NCBI GenBank assembly: GCA_016219375.1
Contig: JACRNC010000008.1
Location: 1 to 64,000, forward strand
Origin: Burkholderiales bacterium
GTDB taxonomy: Bacteria > Pseudomonadota > Gammaproteobacteria > Burkholderiales > Burkholderiaceae_C
Length of the DNA stretch: 64,000 bases
Reading direction: 5' to 3'
Shown: positions 36,044 through 43,918 of the stretch, one piece after another
How the letters are laid out: each line of letters opens with the position of its first letter
Numbering within the stretch: the stretch's first letter is position 1
Made by a program: the position numbers and the translations under genes
Notes under the pieces: generated by a model
Database searches by the model: none
Seen by the model: only the letters and a program-made list of their open reading frames with translations
Told to the model about the DNA's origin: nothing

Positions 36044-36898
36044 TCAAACCGGCTGGCTGCCCAGGAAGTGCCGCCGGTAGCGCAGCGGCAGGTCGTCGAT
36101 GCGCATGAGCATGGGCAGGTCGGCGGTGTTGAAGTCCGGGTCCCAGGCCGGGGCGCCGATGATGCGGGCGCCGCAGCGCAGGTAGCCCTTGATGAGGGCC
36201 GGCGGCTCGGCATCCAGGTGGCGGTCCAGCTCCTCCACCGGCAAGGGCAGGCGGGGGCGGACCTGGTGTTCGATCGGCGCCAGGTGGGTGTGGCGCAGCT
36301 TCTCCCAGAGGCTTGCGGCCACGTGGCCGCCGTCGCGCATGCTGATGCTGGCGCAGCCGATCATGGTGTCGAGGTTGTAGCGCACCATGAAGGACGCCAG
36401 CGCGCCCCACAGGGCCAGGATGGCGCCGCCGCTGCGGTGCGCCGGGTCCACGCAGGAGCGGCCCAGCTCGACCATCTTGGGGCGCAGCGGGCGCAGCCGC
36501 GTGAGGTCGAACTCGGTCTCGCTGTAGAGGCCGCCGATGCGCTTGGCCGCGTCGGGCGTCATCAGGCGATAGGTGCCGATGACGGGGCCGCTGCCGCCGT
36601 CTGCCGGGCAGGCGCGCACCAGCAGGTGCTCGCAATAGGGGTCGAAGACGTCGATGTCGTGCCCCGGCGGGCTGCCGGCGGGCGGGCTCAGCCGCGCGCC
36701 CATCTCCTCGGCGAAGACGCGGTATCTCAGGCGCTGCGCCTCCAGAACCTCGCCTTCACTGCGCGCCCAAGAGACCTCCAGCCGGACGGCGTCGCCATCC
36801 ACATCGGGCTGCGCAGCCGACGCGGCGCGGCGGTGAAGCGACCTCCGGGGTGCGCGGATCTCCGAGATGGGCAGCGTGGGCAGCGGCAGGTCCCGCAT
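36044..36898 (-). CDS. olsB: L-ornithine N(alpha)-acyltransferase (OlsB-like, hemolysin-type GNAT)
   Basis: 284 residues from an ATG with GGAG seven bases upstream. The GNAT-type core has WARSEGEVLEAQRLRYRVFAEEMGARL, DVFDPYCEHLLV, GTYRLMTPDAAKRIGGLYSETEFDL and the ELGRSCVDPAHRSGGAILALWGAL acceptor-site wording typical of OlsB. OlsB adds a 3-hydroxyacyl chain to ornithine in the first step of ornithine-lipid synthesis, a phosphorus-free membrane lipid. OlsA is not in the window. The C-terminal 70 residues match the domain found in the YbbF/hemolysin group of proteins, so a related acyltransferase is the alternative. Confidence 0.88.
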   Translation of the reverse strand: MRDLPLPTLPISEIRAPRRSLHRRAASAAQPDVDGDAVRLEVSWARSEGEVLEAQRLRYRVFAEEMGARLSPPAGSPPGHDIDVFDPYCEHLLVRACPADGGSGPVIGTYRLMTPDAAKRIGGLYSETEFDLTRLRPLRPKMVELGRSCVDPAHRSGGAILALWGALASFMVRYNLDTMIGCASISMRDGGHVAASLWEKLRHTHLAPIEHQVRPRLPLPVEELDRHLDAEPPALIKGYLRCGARIIGAPAWDPDFNTADLPMLMRIDDLPLRYRRHFLGSQPV

Positions 36899-37081
36899 GG
36901 GTGTCTCCGGGTGGGGCCGTCGGGCGATGGCCTGGCGCGCAGTGTGGGCGCCGCGCATGACCCTGGCATGACCCTCGCATGACGGCGTCGTGACAAGGCT
37001 CGCCCCGGTGTGCAGGCGCCCGGCATGCGCCGCGTTACCCCTGTCCCTTGGGGGCAAACCCCGCTGGTAGCATCCCCGCGC

Positions 37082-38878
37082 ATGAGCCTGCAGATCTTCG
37101 GTTTGGCCGTCTCGCGCGGCGTGGCCATCGGCCGCGCGGTGCTGGTCGCGTCCAGCCGGGTCGATGTGGATCACTACTTCGTCGAGGGCCCGGCGATCGA
37201 CGCCGAGCTGGTGCGGCTGGACACGGCCCGCGTCACGGTGGAGGGCGAGTTCGAGGCGCTCAAGCGTGACCTGCCGGCCGATGCGCCGGCCGAGCTGGCC
37301 GCGCTGCTGGACGTGCACCTGATGCTCGTCAACGACGAGGCGCTGATCGGCGCCGCGCGCCAGTGGATCACCGAGCGGCACTACAACGCCGAGTGGGCGC
37401 TGTCAGCCCAGCTGGAGGTGCTGGCCCGGCAGTTCGACGAGATGAACGACCCCTACCTGCGCGAGCGCAAGGCCGACCTGGAGCAGGTGGTCGAGCGGCT
37501 GCTGCGCAGCCTGGGGCATGGCAGCCCGCTGTCGTCGCTCAATGGCGGGCCCGGCGGCTCGCCGGTGCGCCCGCGCGACTTCGGCGGCGAAGACCCGCTG
37601 GTGCTGGTGGCGTCCGACATCTCGCCGGCCGACATGCTGCAGTTCAAGCGCAGCGTGTTCACCGGCTTCGTCACCGACGTGGGCGGCAAGACGTCCCACA
37701 CGGCGATCGTGGCGCGCAGCCTCGACATCCCGGCGGTGGTGGGCGCGCGCCAGGCCTCCAGCCTGATCCGTCAGGACGACTGGGTGATCATCGACGGCGA
37801 CGCCGGCCTGGTGATCGTGGACCCTTCGCCCATCGTGCTGGAGGAGTACCGCTTCCGCCAGCGCCAGAGCGAGCTGGAGCGCGAGCGCCTGGCCCGGCTG
37901 CGCCACACGCCGGCCGTGACACTGGACGGCGAGCGCATCGAGCTGCTGGCCAACATCGAGCTGCCCGGCGATGCGCCCGCGGCGATGGAGTCCGGCGCGC
38001 AGGGCGTGGGCCTGTTCCGCAGCGAGTACCTGTTCATGAACCGGGGCGGCAAGCAGCCGTCGGAGGACGAGCAGTACGAGGCCTACAAGTCGGTCGTCAC
38101 CGCGATGAACGGCCTGCCGGTGACCATCCGCACGGTGGACATCGGCGCCGACAAGCCGATGGACCGCATGACCAGCCACGAGCTGCGCCACGAGACGCAG
38201 CTCAACCCGGCGCTGGGCCTGCGCGCCATCCGCTGGAGCCTGTCGGAGCCCGGCATGTTCCGCCAGCAGCTGCGCGCCATCCTGCGCGCCTCGGCCCACG
38301 GCCGGGTGCGGCTGCTCATCCCCATGCTGGCCCACCTGACCGAGATCCGCCAGACCTTCGAGGTGATCGCCCAGGCCCGCCAGCAGCTGCTGGACGCCGG
38401 CCACCGGCTGGGCGCGGTGGAGGTGGGCGCGATGATCGAGGTGCCGGCCGCGGCGCTGATGCTGCCCACCTTTTTGCGGCACTTCGATTTCGTCTCGATC
38501 GGCACCAACGACCTGATCCAGTACACGCTGGCCATCGACCGGGCCGACGAGGCGGTGAGCCACCTCTACGACCCGTGGCATCCGGCCATCCTGCGCCTGG
38601 TGGCCGACACCATCCACTTCAGCCGCCTGGGCGGCAAGAGCGTGTGCGTGTGCGGCGAGATGGCCGGCGACGTGGCCTTCACCGAGATCCTGCTGGCCAT
38701 GGGGCTGCGCAGCTTCTCGATGCACCCGACGCAGATCGCCGCGGTCAAGCAGCGCATCCTGCGCGCCGACACCCGCCGCCTGGCCAGCCGGCTGCACGAC
38801 ATCCTGGCCAGCGACGACCCGGAGCGCACGGCCAAGCAGGCCTTCGGCGCCACGGCCGGGGCATTGGCCGAGGCCTGA
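37082..38878 (+). CDS. ptsI: Phosphoenolpyruvate-protein phosphotransferase (PTS enzyme I)
   Basis: 598 residues from ATG 37082. It has an N-terminal HPr-binding domain, the phosphohistidine His206 in GGKTSHTAIVARSLDIPAV, and the PEP-binding TIM barrel with GVGLFRSEYLFM, VTIRTVDIGADKP, ALGLRAIRWSL and the catalytic SVCVCGEMAGD near 521-525. It transfers phosphate from PEP to HPr. In betaproteobacteria it often serves the nitrogen or regulatory PTS or a single sugar system. ptsH and the IIA component are not seen next to it in this window. Length and motifs are normal. The convergent neighbour is an esterase gene. Confidence 0.96.
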   Translation: MSLQIFGLAVSRGVAIGRAVLVASSRVDVDHYFVEGPAIDAELVRLDTARVTVEGEFEALKRDLPADAPAELAALLDVHLMLVNDEALIGAARQWITERHYNAEWALSAQLEVLARQFDEMNDPYLRERKADLEQVVERLLRSLGHGSPLSSLNGGPGGSPVRPRDFGGEDPLVLVASDISPADMLQFKRSVFTGFVTDVGGKTSHTAIVARSLDIPAVVGARQASSLIRQDDWVIIDGDAGLVIVDPSPIVLEEYRFRQRQSELERERLARLRHTPAVTLDGERIELLANIELPGDAPAAMESGAQGVGLFRSEYLFMNRGGKQPSEDEQYEAYKSVVTAMNGLPVTIRTVDIGADKPMDRMTSHELRHETQLNPALGLRAIRWSLSEPGMFRQQLRAILRASAHGRVRLLIPMLAHLTEIRQTFEVIAQARQQLLDAGHRLGAVEVGAMIEVPAAALMLPTFLRHFDFVSIGTNDLIQYTLAIDRADEAVSHLYDPWHPAILRLVADTIHFSRLGGKSVCVCGEMAGDVAFTEILLAMGLRSFSMHPTQIAAVKQRILRADTRRLASRLHDILASDDPERTAKQAFGATAGALAEA

Positions 38879-38988
38879 AGGCCGGGCCGCCGTCTGCAAC
38901 TGGCCGGCAGACAGCCGGGGCAGGCATCCGGCGCGGCAGACCAGGCCCGGGCAGCGCGGCACGCCAAGCGGCGGCGCCGCGGGCGCCG

Positions 38989-40041
38989 TCACCGCGCGCC
39001 GATGTGCTTGAGGAAGGCCTCCACCGCGTCGGTATAGGCGCCGGGCTCGCCCAGCTTCTCGTTGATCTCGCCGTGGCGCAGGTCCCGCGGCAGCACGCTG
39101 GCGCGGCCACCCAGCGACTGGACCTTGCCGGCGTAGTGGCGGGCCTGGGCGCAGGCTTCCTTGCGGCGCGATGAGCACACGATCAGCACGGGCGGGGTCG
39201 GCCCGTCGAGCTGGTGCCAGGGCGACACGGCGGCCCAGGTGGCGGGGTCGGCGCCAAAGGCGTCGTCGTACAGCCTCATGTGGCGCGCGTGCATGGTCAT
39301 CGGCACGTCCAGCGTGGCGCTGTCCAGCAGCACGGTGCCCAGCCAGGGCTGGATGGGCGCACCGGCCCGGGCGCGCACGGCCGCTGAGCTGGCCACCAGG
39401 GCCATCAGGTGGGCGCCGGCCGAGTGGCCCATCAGCACGACGCGGCGCGGATCGGCCCCCCAGCCGGGCGCGCGCTGCTGCACGGCGGCGATGGCGCGCG
39501 CCACGTCCTGCGCCTGCTGCAGCGGCGACGCATCGGGCAGCGTGCGGTAGTTGATGGAGACCAGCACGGCGCCGCCCTCCTTCCCGCCTTCCTTCCCGCC
39601 CCCGTCCCCGCGCGCCACCCAGCGCGCCACCTTGTCGTCCACCACGCCGCCCATCGCCTTGTCGCCACGCCGCCAGCCGCCGCCGTGGGCCATCACGATG
39701 ACGGGGGCGGGCGCGGCACCGCTGCGCGTCGGCGGCAGGTAGACATCCATGCGCTGCAGGCGGTGCGGGCCATAGGGCTGGTCCGGCAGCAGGCGCACGC
39801 CGCCGGGCAGCGCGGCACGGCCGGGGCCGCGGGCCGGGCGGGCAGACGCTGCCCGTGCGCCGGCCGGGCCGGCGCCATCTGCATCGGGCGCTGCATCAGT
39901 CGCTGCATCTGGCGCTGCCCCGGGGGCCGGCTGCGGCGCGGACGCTCCCTGGCGGCGGGCCTGGATCCAGTCGCGCAGCGGGCCGGCGGGCGCGGGCAGG
40001 CTGGCCAGCACCAACACCGTGACCAGCACGGTGAGTAGCAT
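38989..40041 (-). CDS. Secreted alpha/beta hydrolase (esterase/lipase, BD-FAE-like)
   Basis: 350 residues from ATG 40041, chosen because it begins a clean signal peptide (MLLTVLVTVLVLASLPAPAG); an ATG at 40260 would add a Pro/Arg-rich stretch encoded by a 9-bp tandem repeat. After a Pro/Ala linker the catalytic domain shows the oxyanion HGGGW motif in VIVMAHGGGWRRGDKA, the nucleophile Ser in VVLMGHSAGAHLMAL, an Asp region near LLDSATLDV, and the late His in LPRDLRHGEINEKLG. This fits the hormone-sensitive-lipase/BD-FAE side of the family. It cleaves an ester, substrate unknown. It is a monocistronic unit. Confidence 0.85.
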   Translation of the reverse strand: MLLTVLVTVLVLASLPAPAGPLRDWIQARRQGASAPQPAPGAAPDAATDAAPDADGAGPAGARAASARPARGPGRAALPGGVRLLPDQPYGPHRLQRMDVYLPPTRSGAAPAPVIVMAHGGGWRRGDKAMGGVVDDKVARWVARGDGGGKEGGKEGGAVLVSINYRTLPDASPLQQAQDVARAIAAVQQRAPGWGADPRRVVLMGHSAGAHLMALVASSAAVRARAGAPIQPWLGTVLLDSATLDVPMTMHARHMRLYDDAFGADPATWAAVSPWHQLDGPTPPVLIVCSSRRKEACAQARHYAGKVQSLGGRASVLPRDLRHGEINEKLGEPGAYTDAVEAFLKHIGAR

Positions 40042-40141
40042 GGCGCGCAGCAGCCGGCTTGCCCCGGCACCGGGGCGCCGCGGGTAAGCAAGCGCGATAG
40101 GGGCCACCCCGGCGCAAGGCCGGTCGGTGCGCGGCTCATCC

Positions 40142-40213
40142 GGGCGGGACGGGCGAGGCGGGCGAGGCGGGCGGGGCGGGCGAGGCGGGCGGGGCGGGCA
40201 GGCCGGGCGGGTG
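40142..40213 (+). repeat. 9-bp tandem repeat, about eight units
   Basis: Consecutive GGGCGNGGC-type nonamers, eight by my count, with small variations. They lie just upstream of the esterase gene. If translation began at the upstream ATG (40260) they would encode PPRPPRPPRPP. In the more probable annotation they lie in the 5' untranslated region and may alter spacing between promoter and gene. Confidence 0.75.
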
Positions 40214-40402
40214 CGGCGCGCGCACAGCGGGACAGGGCAGGCGTGATGAGGCACGGGCATGTCGCGGCCGCCTGGGGCGCGATGTGTGGCGGATACAGGT
40301 GCAACGCGCCGGCCGCGGCCCGCGCTGACAGGGGCCGGAGCCTTCAGCCTTTGGCCGCAGCGTCGAGCCCTTGGCCTCCCCGGGCGACCCACCGGGCCGG
40401 GC

Positions 40403-41713
40403 TCAGCCCGACAGCGCCTCGTCCACCAGCTCGATCCAGTGCTTGACCGGCGTGCGCGTGCCGGACTGCAGGTGGGTGATGCAGCCGATGTTGGCGCTGG
40501 CGACGACGGCGCTGTGCTCGGCATCCAGCTGGCGCAGCTTCTCGTCGCGCAGGCCGCGGGCGATCTCCGGGTGCAGCACGTTGTAGGCGCCGCCGGCGCC
40601 GCAGCATTGCAGCGGGTCGTTGGCCGCCAGCTGCACGTCGAACCCCAGACTGCGCAGCAGGGCCTCGACCTCGCCCTTGCGCTGCTGGGCGTGGCTCAGG
40701 CTGCAGGGCGGGTGGTAGGTGATGCGGCCCAGGGGCGCCGCACTTTGGCTCGACGACGGCCGCAGCTTGCGGCTCAGCCGGCGCTGCAGCGTGGCGGCCT
40801 GCTGCGGCAGCCATTCGCCCAGGTCCTGGGCCCAGGCGCTGATGCGGCGGGCGCGCTCGGCGTACTCGGGGTCGTCGGCCAGCCAGTGGCCGTATTCCTT
40901 GACCATCGCGCCGCAGCCGGAGGCATTGAGCACCAGGGCCTCGGCCCGCACCCCCGCCTTGCCCCTGCTCTGCCTGGCGGCCTGGCCTTCCATCCACGGC
41001 CACCAGGCGTCGATGTTGCGGCGCATGCGCTCCAGCGCGCCCTGGCGGTCGCCCAGGTGGGCCTGGATGGCGCCGCAGCAGCCCGAGCCCGGCACGACCA
41101 CGGCGCGCACGCCGCAGGCATCCAGCACGCGGGCGGTGGCCGCGTCGATGTGCGGGCGCAGCCCCGGCTGCACGCAGCCTTTGAGCAGCACCACCTGGCG
41201 CGTGTGCAGCGCCTGCTGCTCGGCCGTGGGCCAGGCCGGCGCGCCCAGGGCCGGCGCGGGCGGCACGGCTTGCTGCAGCGGGCCCGGCAGCCACGGGCGC
41301 AGGGCGCGGCCCAGGCGCAGCGCAGGCTTGAACAGCGGCGACGTGAGCCCGCGCCGCAGCAGCCAGCGCAGCGCACGGTCGCGCGGCGTGCGCGGCACCG
41401 CGGCATCGACGACGCGGGTGCCCACCTCGTAGAGCTCGCTGTAGCGCACGCCGGACGGGCAGGTGCTCTCGCAATGGCGGCAGCCGATGCAGCGGTCCAG
41501 GTGTTCCTGCGTGAGCCGGGTGACGGGCGCGCCCTCGAACACCTGCTTCATCAGGTAGATGCGGCCGCGCGGGCCGTCGAGCTCGTCGCCCAGCAGGCGG
41601 TGCGTGGGGCAGGTGGCGTTGCAGAAGCCGCAGTGCACGCACTGGCGCAGCACGGCCTCGGCGGTGCGGCCCTCGGGCGTGTCCTGGAAGGCGGGGGCGA
41701 GATGGGTCTGCAT
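40403..41713 (-). CDS. glcF: Glycolate oxidase iron-sulfur subunit
   Basis: 436 residues from ATG 41713. Two 4Fe-4S ferredoxin motifs occur near the N-terminus: CVHCGFCNATCPTH and CIGCRHCESTCPSGV. Two CCG domains follow with CVQPGLRP, VVPGSGCCGAIQAH, CSLSHAQQ and QCCGAGGAYNVLHPE. This is the GlcF layout. With GlcD and GlcE it oxidises glycolate to glyoxylate at the membrane. The glcE gene lies 37 bp upstream on the same strand. No glcD is found on either side, so the FAD subunit must be encoded elsewhere. Confidence 0.95.
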   Translation of the reverse strand: MQTHLAPAFQDTPEGRTAEAVLRQCVHCGFCNATCPTHRLLGDELDGPRGRIYLMKQVFEGAPVTRLTQEHLDRCIGCRHCESTCPSGVRYSELYEVGTRVVDAAVPRTPRDRALRWLLRRGLTSPLFKPALRLGRALRPWLPGPLQQAVPPAPALGAPAWPTAEQQALHTRQVVLLKGCVQPGLRPHIDAATARVLDACGVRAVVVPGSGCCGAIQAHLGDRQGALERMRRNIDAWWPWMEGQAARQSRGKAGVRAEALVLNASGCGAMVKEYGHWLADDPEYAERARRISAWAQDLGEWLPQQAATLQRRLSRKLRPSSSQSAAPLGRITYHPPCSLSHAQQRKGEVEALLRSLGFDVQLAANDPLQCCGAGGAYNVLHPEIARGLRDEKLRQLDAEHSAVVASANIGCITHLQSGTRTPVKHWIELVDEALSG

Positions 41714-41750
41714 GGGGCGGGGGATCAGCCGGCTCGATCGCTGCCAAGGC

Positions 41751-42950
41751 TCACGGCGCGGCGTGCGGCTCGGTGGCCGGCATGCGGCCTTCGGCGGGTT
41801 GGGCGGGCACGTCGACGGCCACCGGCTCGCCGGCCTCATCGAACAGCCGGCCGCGGTTGAAGATGCCGGCGGGGTCGAAGGCCGCCTTGAGCTGGCGGTG
41901 CAGCCTCTCCAGCGGCGCGGCCAGCGGGCCGAAGACCTCACCGGCCTGCCGGCCGCTGTCGTGCCCGATGAAGCGCGTGGCATGGCCGCCGAGCTTGTGG
42001 GCGAGCTCGCGCACGCGGGCGGCCGGCATGGGCGTGCACACCCAGCGCTGCGCGCCACCCCACTCGATCAGCTGCTCGCCGCTCAGGCCGGCCACCGGCG
42101 GCGCGGTGGGCGGCAGCGACAGCCGCCACAGCGCCACGCCATGCGCCGCGCCGGCGGCCACGGCCTGGCGGGCGGCGATGAAGAACTCGTCGTCCTGGTC
42201 GCGCAGCCCGCGCCAGAAGGCGTCGGCCATCTCGGGCGGGATGGGCTCGCCGCCGATCGCGGCCTGCGCGGCCTGCACCGCCGCCTGCGCGCCGGCCAGG
42301 CGCAGCACCAGCATGCCGTCCCACCAGGCGCTGGCGTCGATGGGCAGCGGCTGGCTGCGCCACTGCGCCACGCGCTGCAGGGCCTCGGCCGCCGGGCACT
42401 CCAGGCGCAGCGTCGCCCGCGCGGCGGGCTGCGGCATGGCCTTGAGCGTCACATCCAGGATGACGCCCAGCACGCCCAGGGAGCCGGCCAGCAGGCGCGA
42501 CACGTCGAAGCCCGCGACGTTCTTCATCACCTGGCCGCCGAAGCGCAGCACCTCGCCGCGGCCATTGAGCAGCGTGGCGCCCAGCACGTGGTCGCGCACG
42601 GCACCGCGGGCGGGGCGGGACGGGCCGCTCAGGCCCGCGGCGACCATGCCGCCGACCGTGCCCGGGCGCGTGCCATCGGCCCGCGCAAAGCGCGGCGGCT
42701 CGAACGCCAGCATCTGCCCGCGCTCGGCGAGTGCGGCCTCCACCTCGGCCAGCGGCGTGCCGGCGCGCACGGTGATGTAGAGCTCGGTTGGCTCATAGGC
42801 GGTGATGCCCACGAGGCCGCGCGTGGACAGCGCCTGGCCCACCGGCTGGCCGCCGTAGAACGCCTTGCTGCCCCCGCCCTGGATGTCCAGCGGCGTGGCC
42901 GTGCGGGATGCGTCGCGGACGCGCTCTACGAGATCGACGAGGGCAGACAT
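41751..42950 (-). CDS. glcE: Glycolate oxidase FAD-binding subunit GlcE
   Basis: 399 residues from ATG 42950. The FAD_binding_4 (PCMH-type) domain shows PLDIQGGGSKAFYGG, GITAYEPTELYITVRAGTPLAEVEAAL, GTVGGMVAAGLSGPSRPARG and GGQVMKNVAGFDVSRLLAGSLG. The C-terminal part ends DPAGIFNRGRLF. It acts with GlcF and GlcD. GlcE is shorter than GlcD and lacks its cap, consistent with this length. It begins the minus-strand pair glcEF; upstream is a cupin gene, not glcD. Confidence 0.94.
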   Translation of the reverse strand: MSALVDLVERVRDASRTATPLDIQGGGSKAFYGGQPVGQALSTRGLVGITAYEPTELYITVRAGTPLAEVEAALAERGQMLAFEPPRFARADGTRPGTVGGMVAAGLSGPSRPARGAVRDHVLGATLLNGRGEVLRFGGQVMKNVAGFDVSRLLAGSLGVLGVILDVTLKAMPQPAARATLRLECPAAEALQRVAQWRSQPLPIDASAWWDGMLVLRLAGAQAAVQAAQAAIGGEPIPPEMADAFWRGLRDQDDEFFIAARQAVAAGAAHGVALWRLSLPPTAPPVAGLSGEQLIEWGGAQRWVCTPMPAARVRELAHKLGGHATRFIGHDSGRQAGEVFGPLAAPLERLHRQLKAAFDPAGIFNRGRLFDEAGEPVAVDVPAQPAEGRMPATEPHAAP

Positions 42951-43142
42951 GGGAGCGCATTGTGCGGCGGCGGTGCGCGGCGGCGCCTGGGCACAAGCGC
43001 GCACAAAGAGCCGCCCCCGGGAGGCGGCGACCGCCTCGTCCGCAAGCCTGCTGGCCGCCGTTGCGACGCCCGGACGCCCAGACTGCCCAGACTGCCCTGC
43101 AGCCGGCGCCGGGGTGATCGGCGGCTCGTGCGGCGGGGCGGA

Positions 43143-43481
43143 TCAGTCCTTGTCCGGCCGGCGCACCAGCGTCAGCAGCAGCATGCCGCCCGCGAGGGAG
43201 CGCACGGCATGCGGCTCGCCGCCGGGCAGCATCACCAGCTCACCCGCGCGCAGGGCGCAGGTGCCGCCCGGGGTGACGACCTCGGCCTCGCCCTCCAGGC
43301 ATTGCAGCGTCAGCGGGCCGGCCACGGTGTGCTCGGGCATCTCGTCGCCGGCCGCCAGGGCGATGTGGATGAGCTGGAAGTCGTCCGTGCGCAGCAGGCT
43401 GTGGCTGCGCTCGGACTGCTGGGTCAGCGCCTGTGGCTTGAGGCTGATGACATCCAGCGGGGCGGCGTGTTGCAAGGCCAT
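43143..43481 (-). CDS. Small single-domain cupin protein
   Basis: 112 residues from ATG 43481. It is a cupin barrel with LIHIALAAGDEMPEHTVAGPLTLQCLEGEAEV and VMLPGGEPHAVRSLAGGMLLLTL. The first motif keeps the metal-type EH pair and the second a PHAV His. It has no signal peptide. Function is unknown. An FNR-like site lies 150 bp upstream, between this gene and the divergent nrdJ. Small cupins controlled by Anr/FNR and involved in low-oxygen or DNA-precursor metabolism are known, so a common low-oxygen regulon with nrdJ is possible but inferred. Confidence 0.82.
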   Translation of the reverse strand: MALQHAAPLDVISLKPQALTQQSERSHSLLRTDDFQLIHIALAAGDEMPEHTVAGPLTLQCLEGEAEVVTPGGTCALRAGELVMLPGGEPHAVRSLAGGMLLLTLVRRPDKD

Positions 43482-43918
43482 GGCGTGTGCTCCGGCGGTG
43501 AGGTTTGAAGAGGTTCCGTGCGGGTGATGCAGCGCTTCCAGGGCCCGACGCGTCTGCACGGCGCCTGTCCTGGCGTTGTCCTGCCAGAGGCAAGCCGCGC
43601 GCCGCATGGCGCCTTGCCGGCGTCAGGGTCTTGCATTGGATCAAGCGCTGGCGTTGCGCCACAGTGACCGCAGCCGGCGTGATGCAGGTCAAGGCCGCCC
43701 GGCCGGCCACCGCCGGACACTGCCCGCCGGACATTGCCGCCGGACTGTCGCGGTCAACCGGCGCAAGCACCGCCCCTTGCGCATCGACGCCACACCGTGC
43801 GGGGATGCATCGCCGGCGGGCGGCACCCTCGGCCCGCCGCCCCGCTCCTGCCGTTCTCGCTCCGCCGCCCTCGCTCGGCCCATCCGCCCGCCCCTCTTTC
43901 CGTCTGTTGCGCCCCACC
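43482..43918. other. Divergent control region between the cupin gene and nrdJ
   Basis: 437 bp. It has an FNR-like palindrome (separate entry). I searched for a cobalamin riboswitch (B12-box wording GCCACTG) because nrdJ is B12-dependent, and did not find it convincingly. A long open frame continues upstream of nrdJ to 43505 but has no family resemblance. Confidence 0.5.
43631..43644. promoter_or_regulatory. FNR/Anr-like binding site between cupin gene and nrdJ
   Basis: TTGCATTGGATCAA resembles TTGAT-N4-ATCAA, with one half-site perfect and the other degenerate. It is 150 bp from the cupin start and 275 bp from nrdJ. Class II reductase works without oxygen, so low-oxygen control is plausible. 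Confidence 0.35.

Noticed and set aside
38989-40524. Longer esterase start at 40524 or 40260
   Set aside because: Adds the tandem-repeat Pro/Arg stretch in front of a good signal peptide. The ATG at 40041 is preferred.
43505-43918. N-terminal extension of nrdJ
   Set aside because: Open but Arg/Pro-rich, not seen in NrdJ proteins. The ATG at 43919 gives the normal N-terminus.
43482-43918. Cobalamin riboswitch in front of nrdJ
   Set aside because: Expected by function, but I could not find the B12-box or the expected stems.
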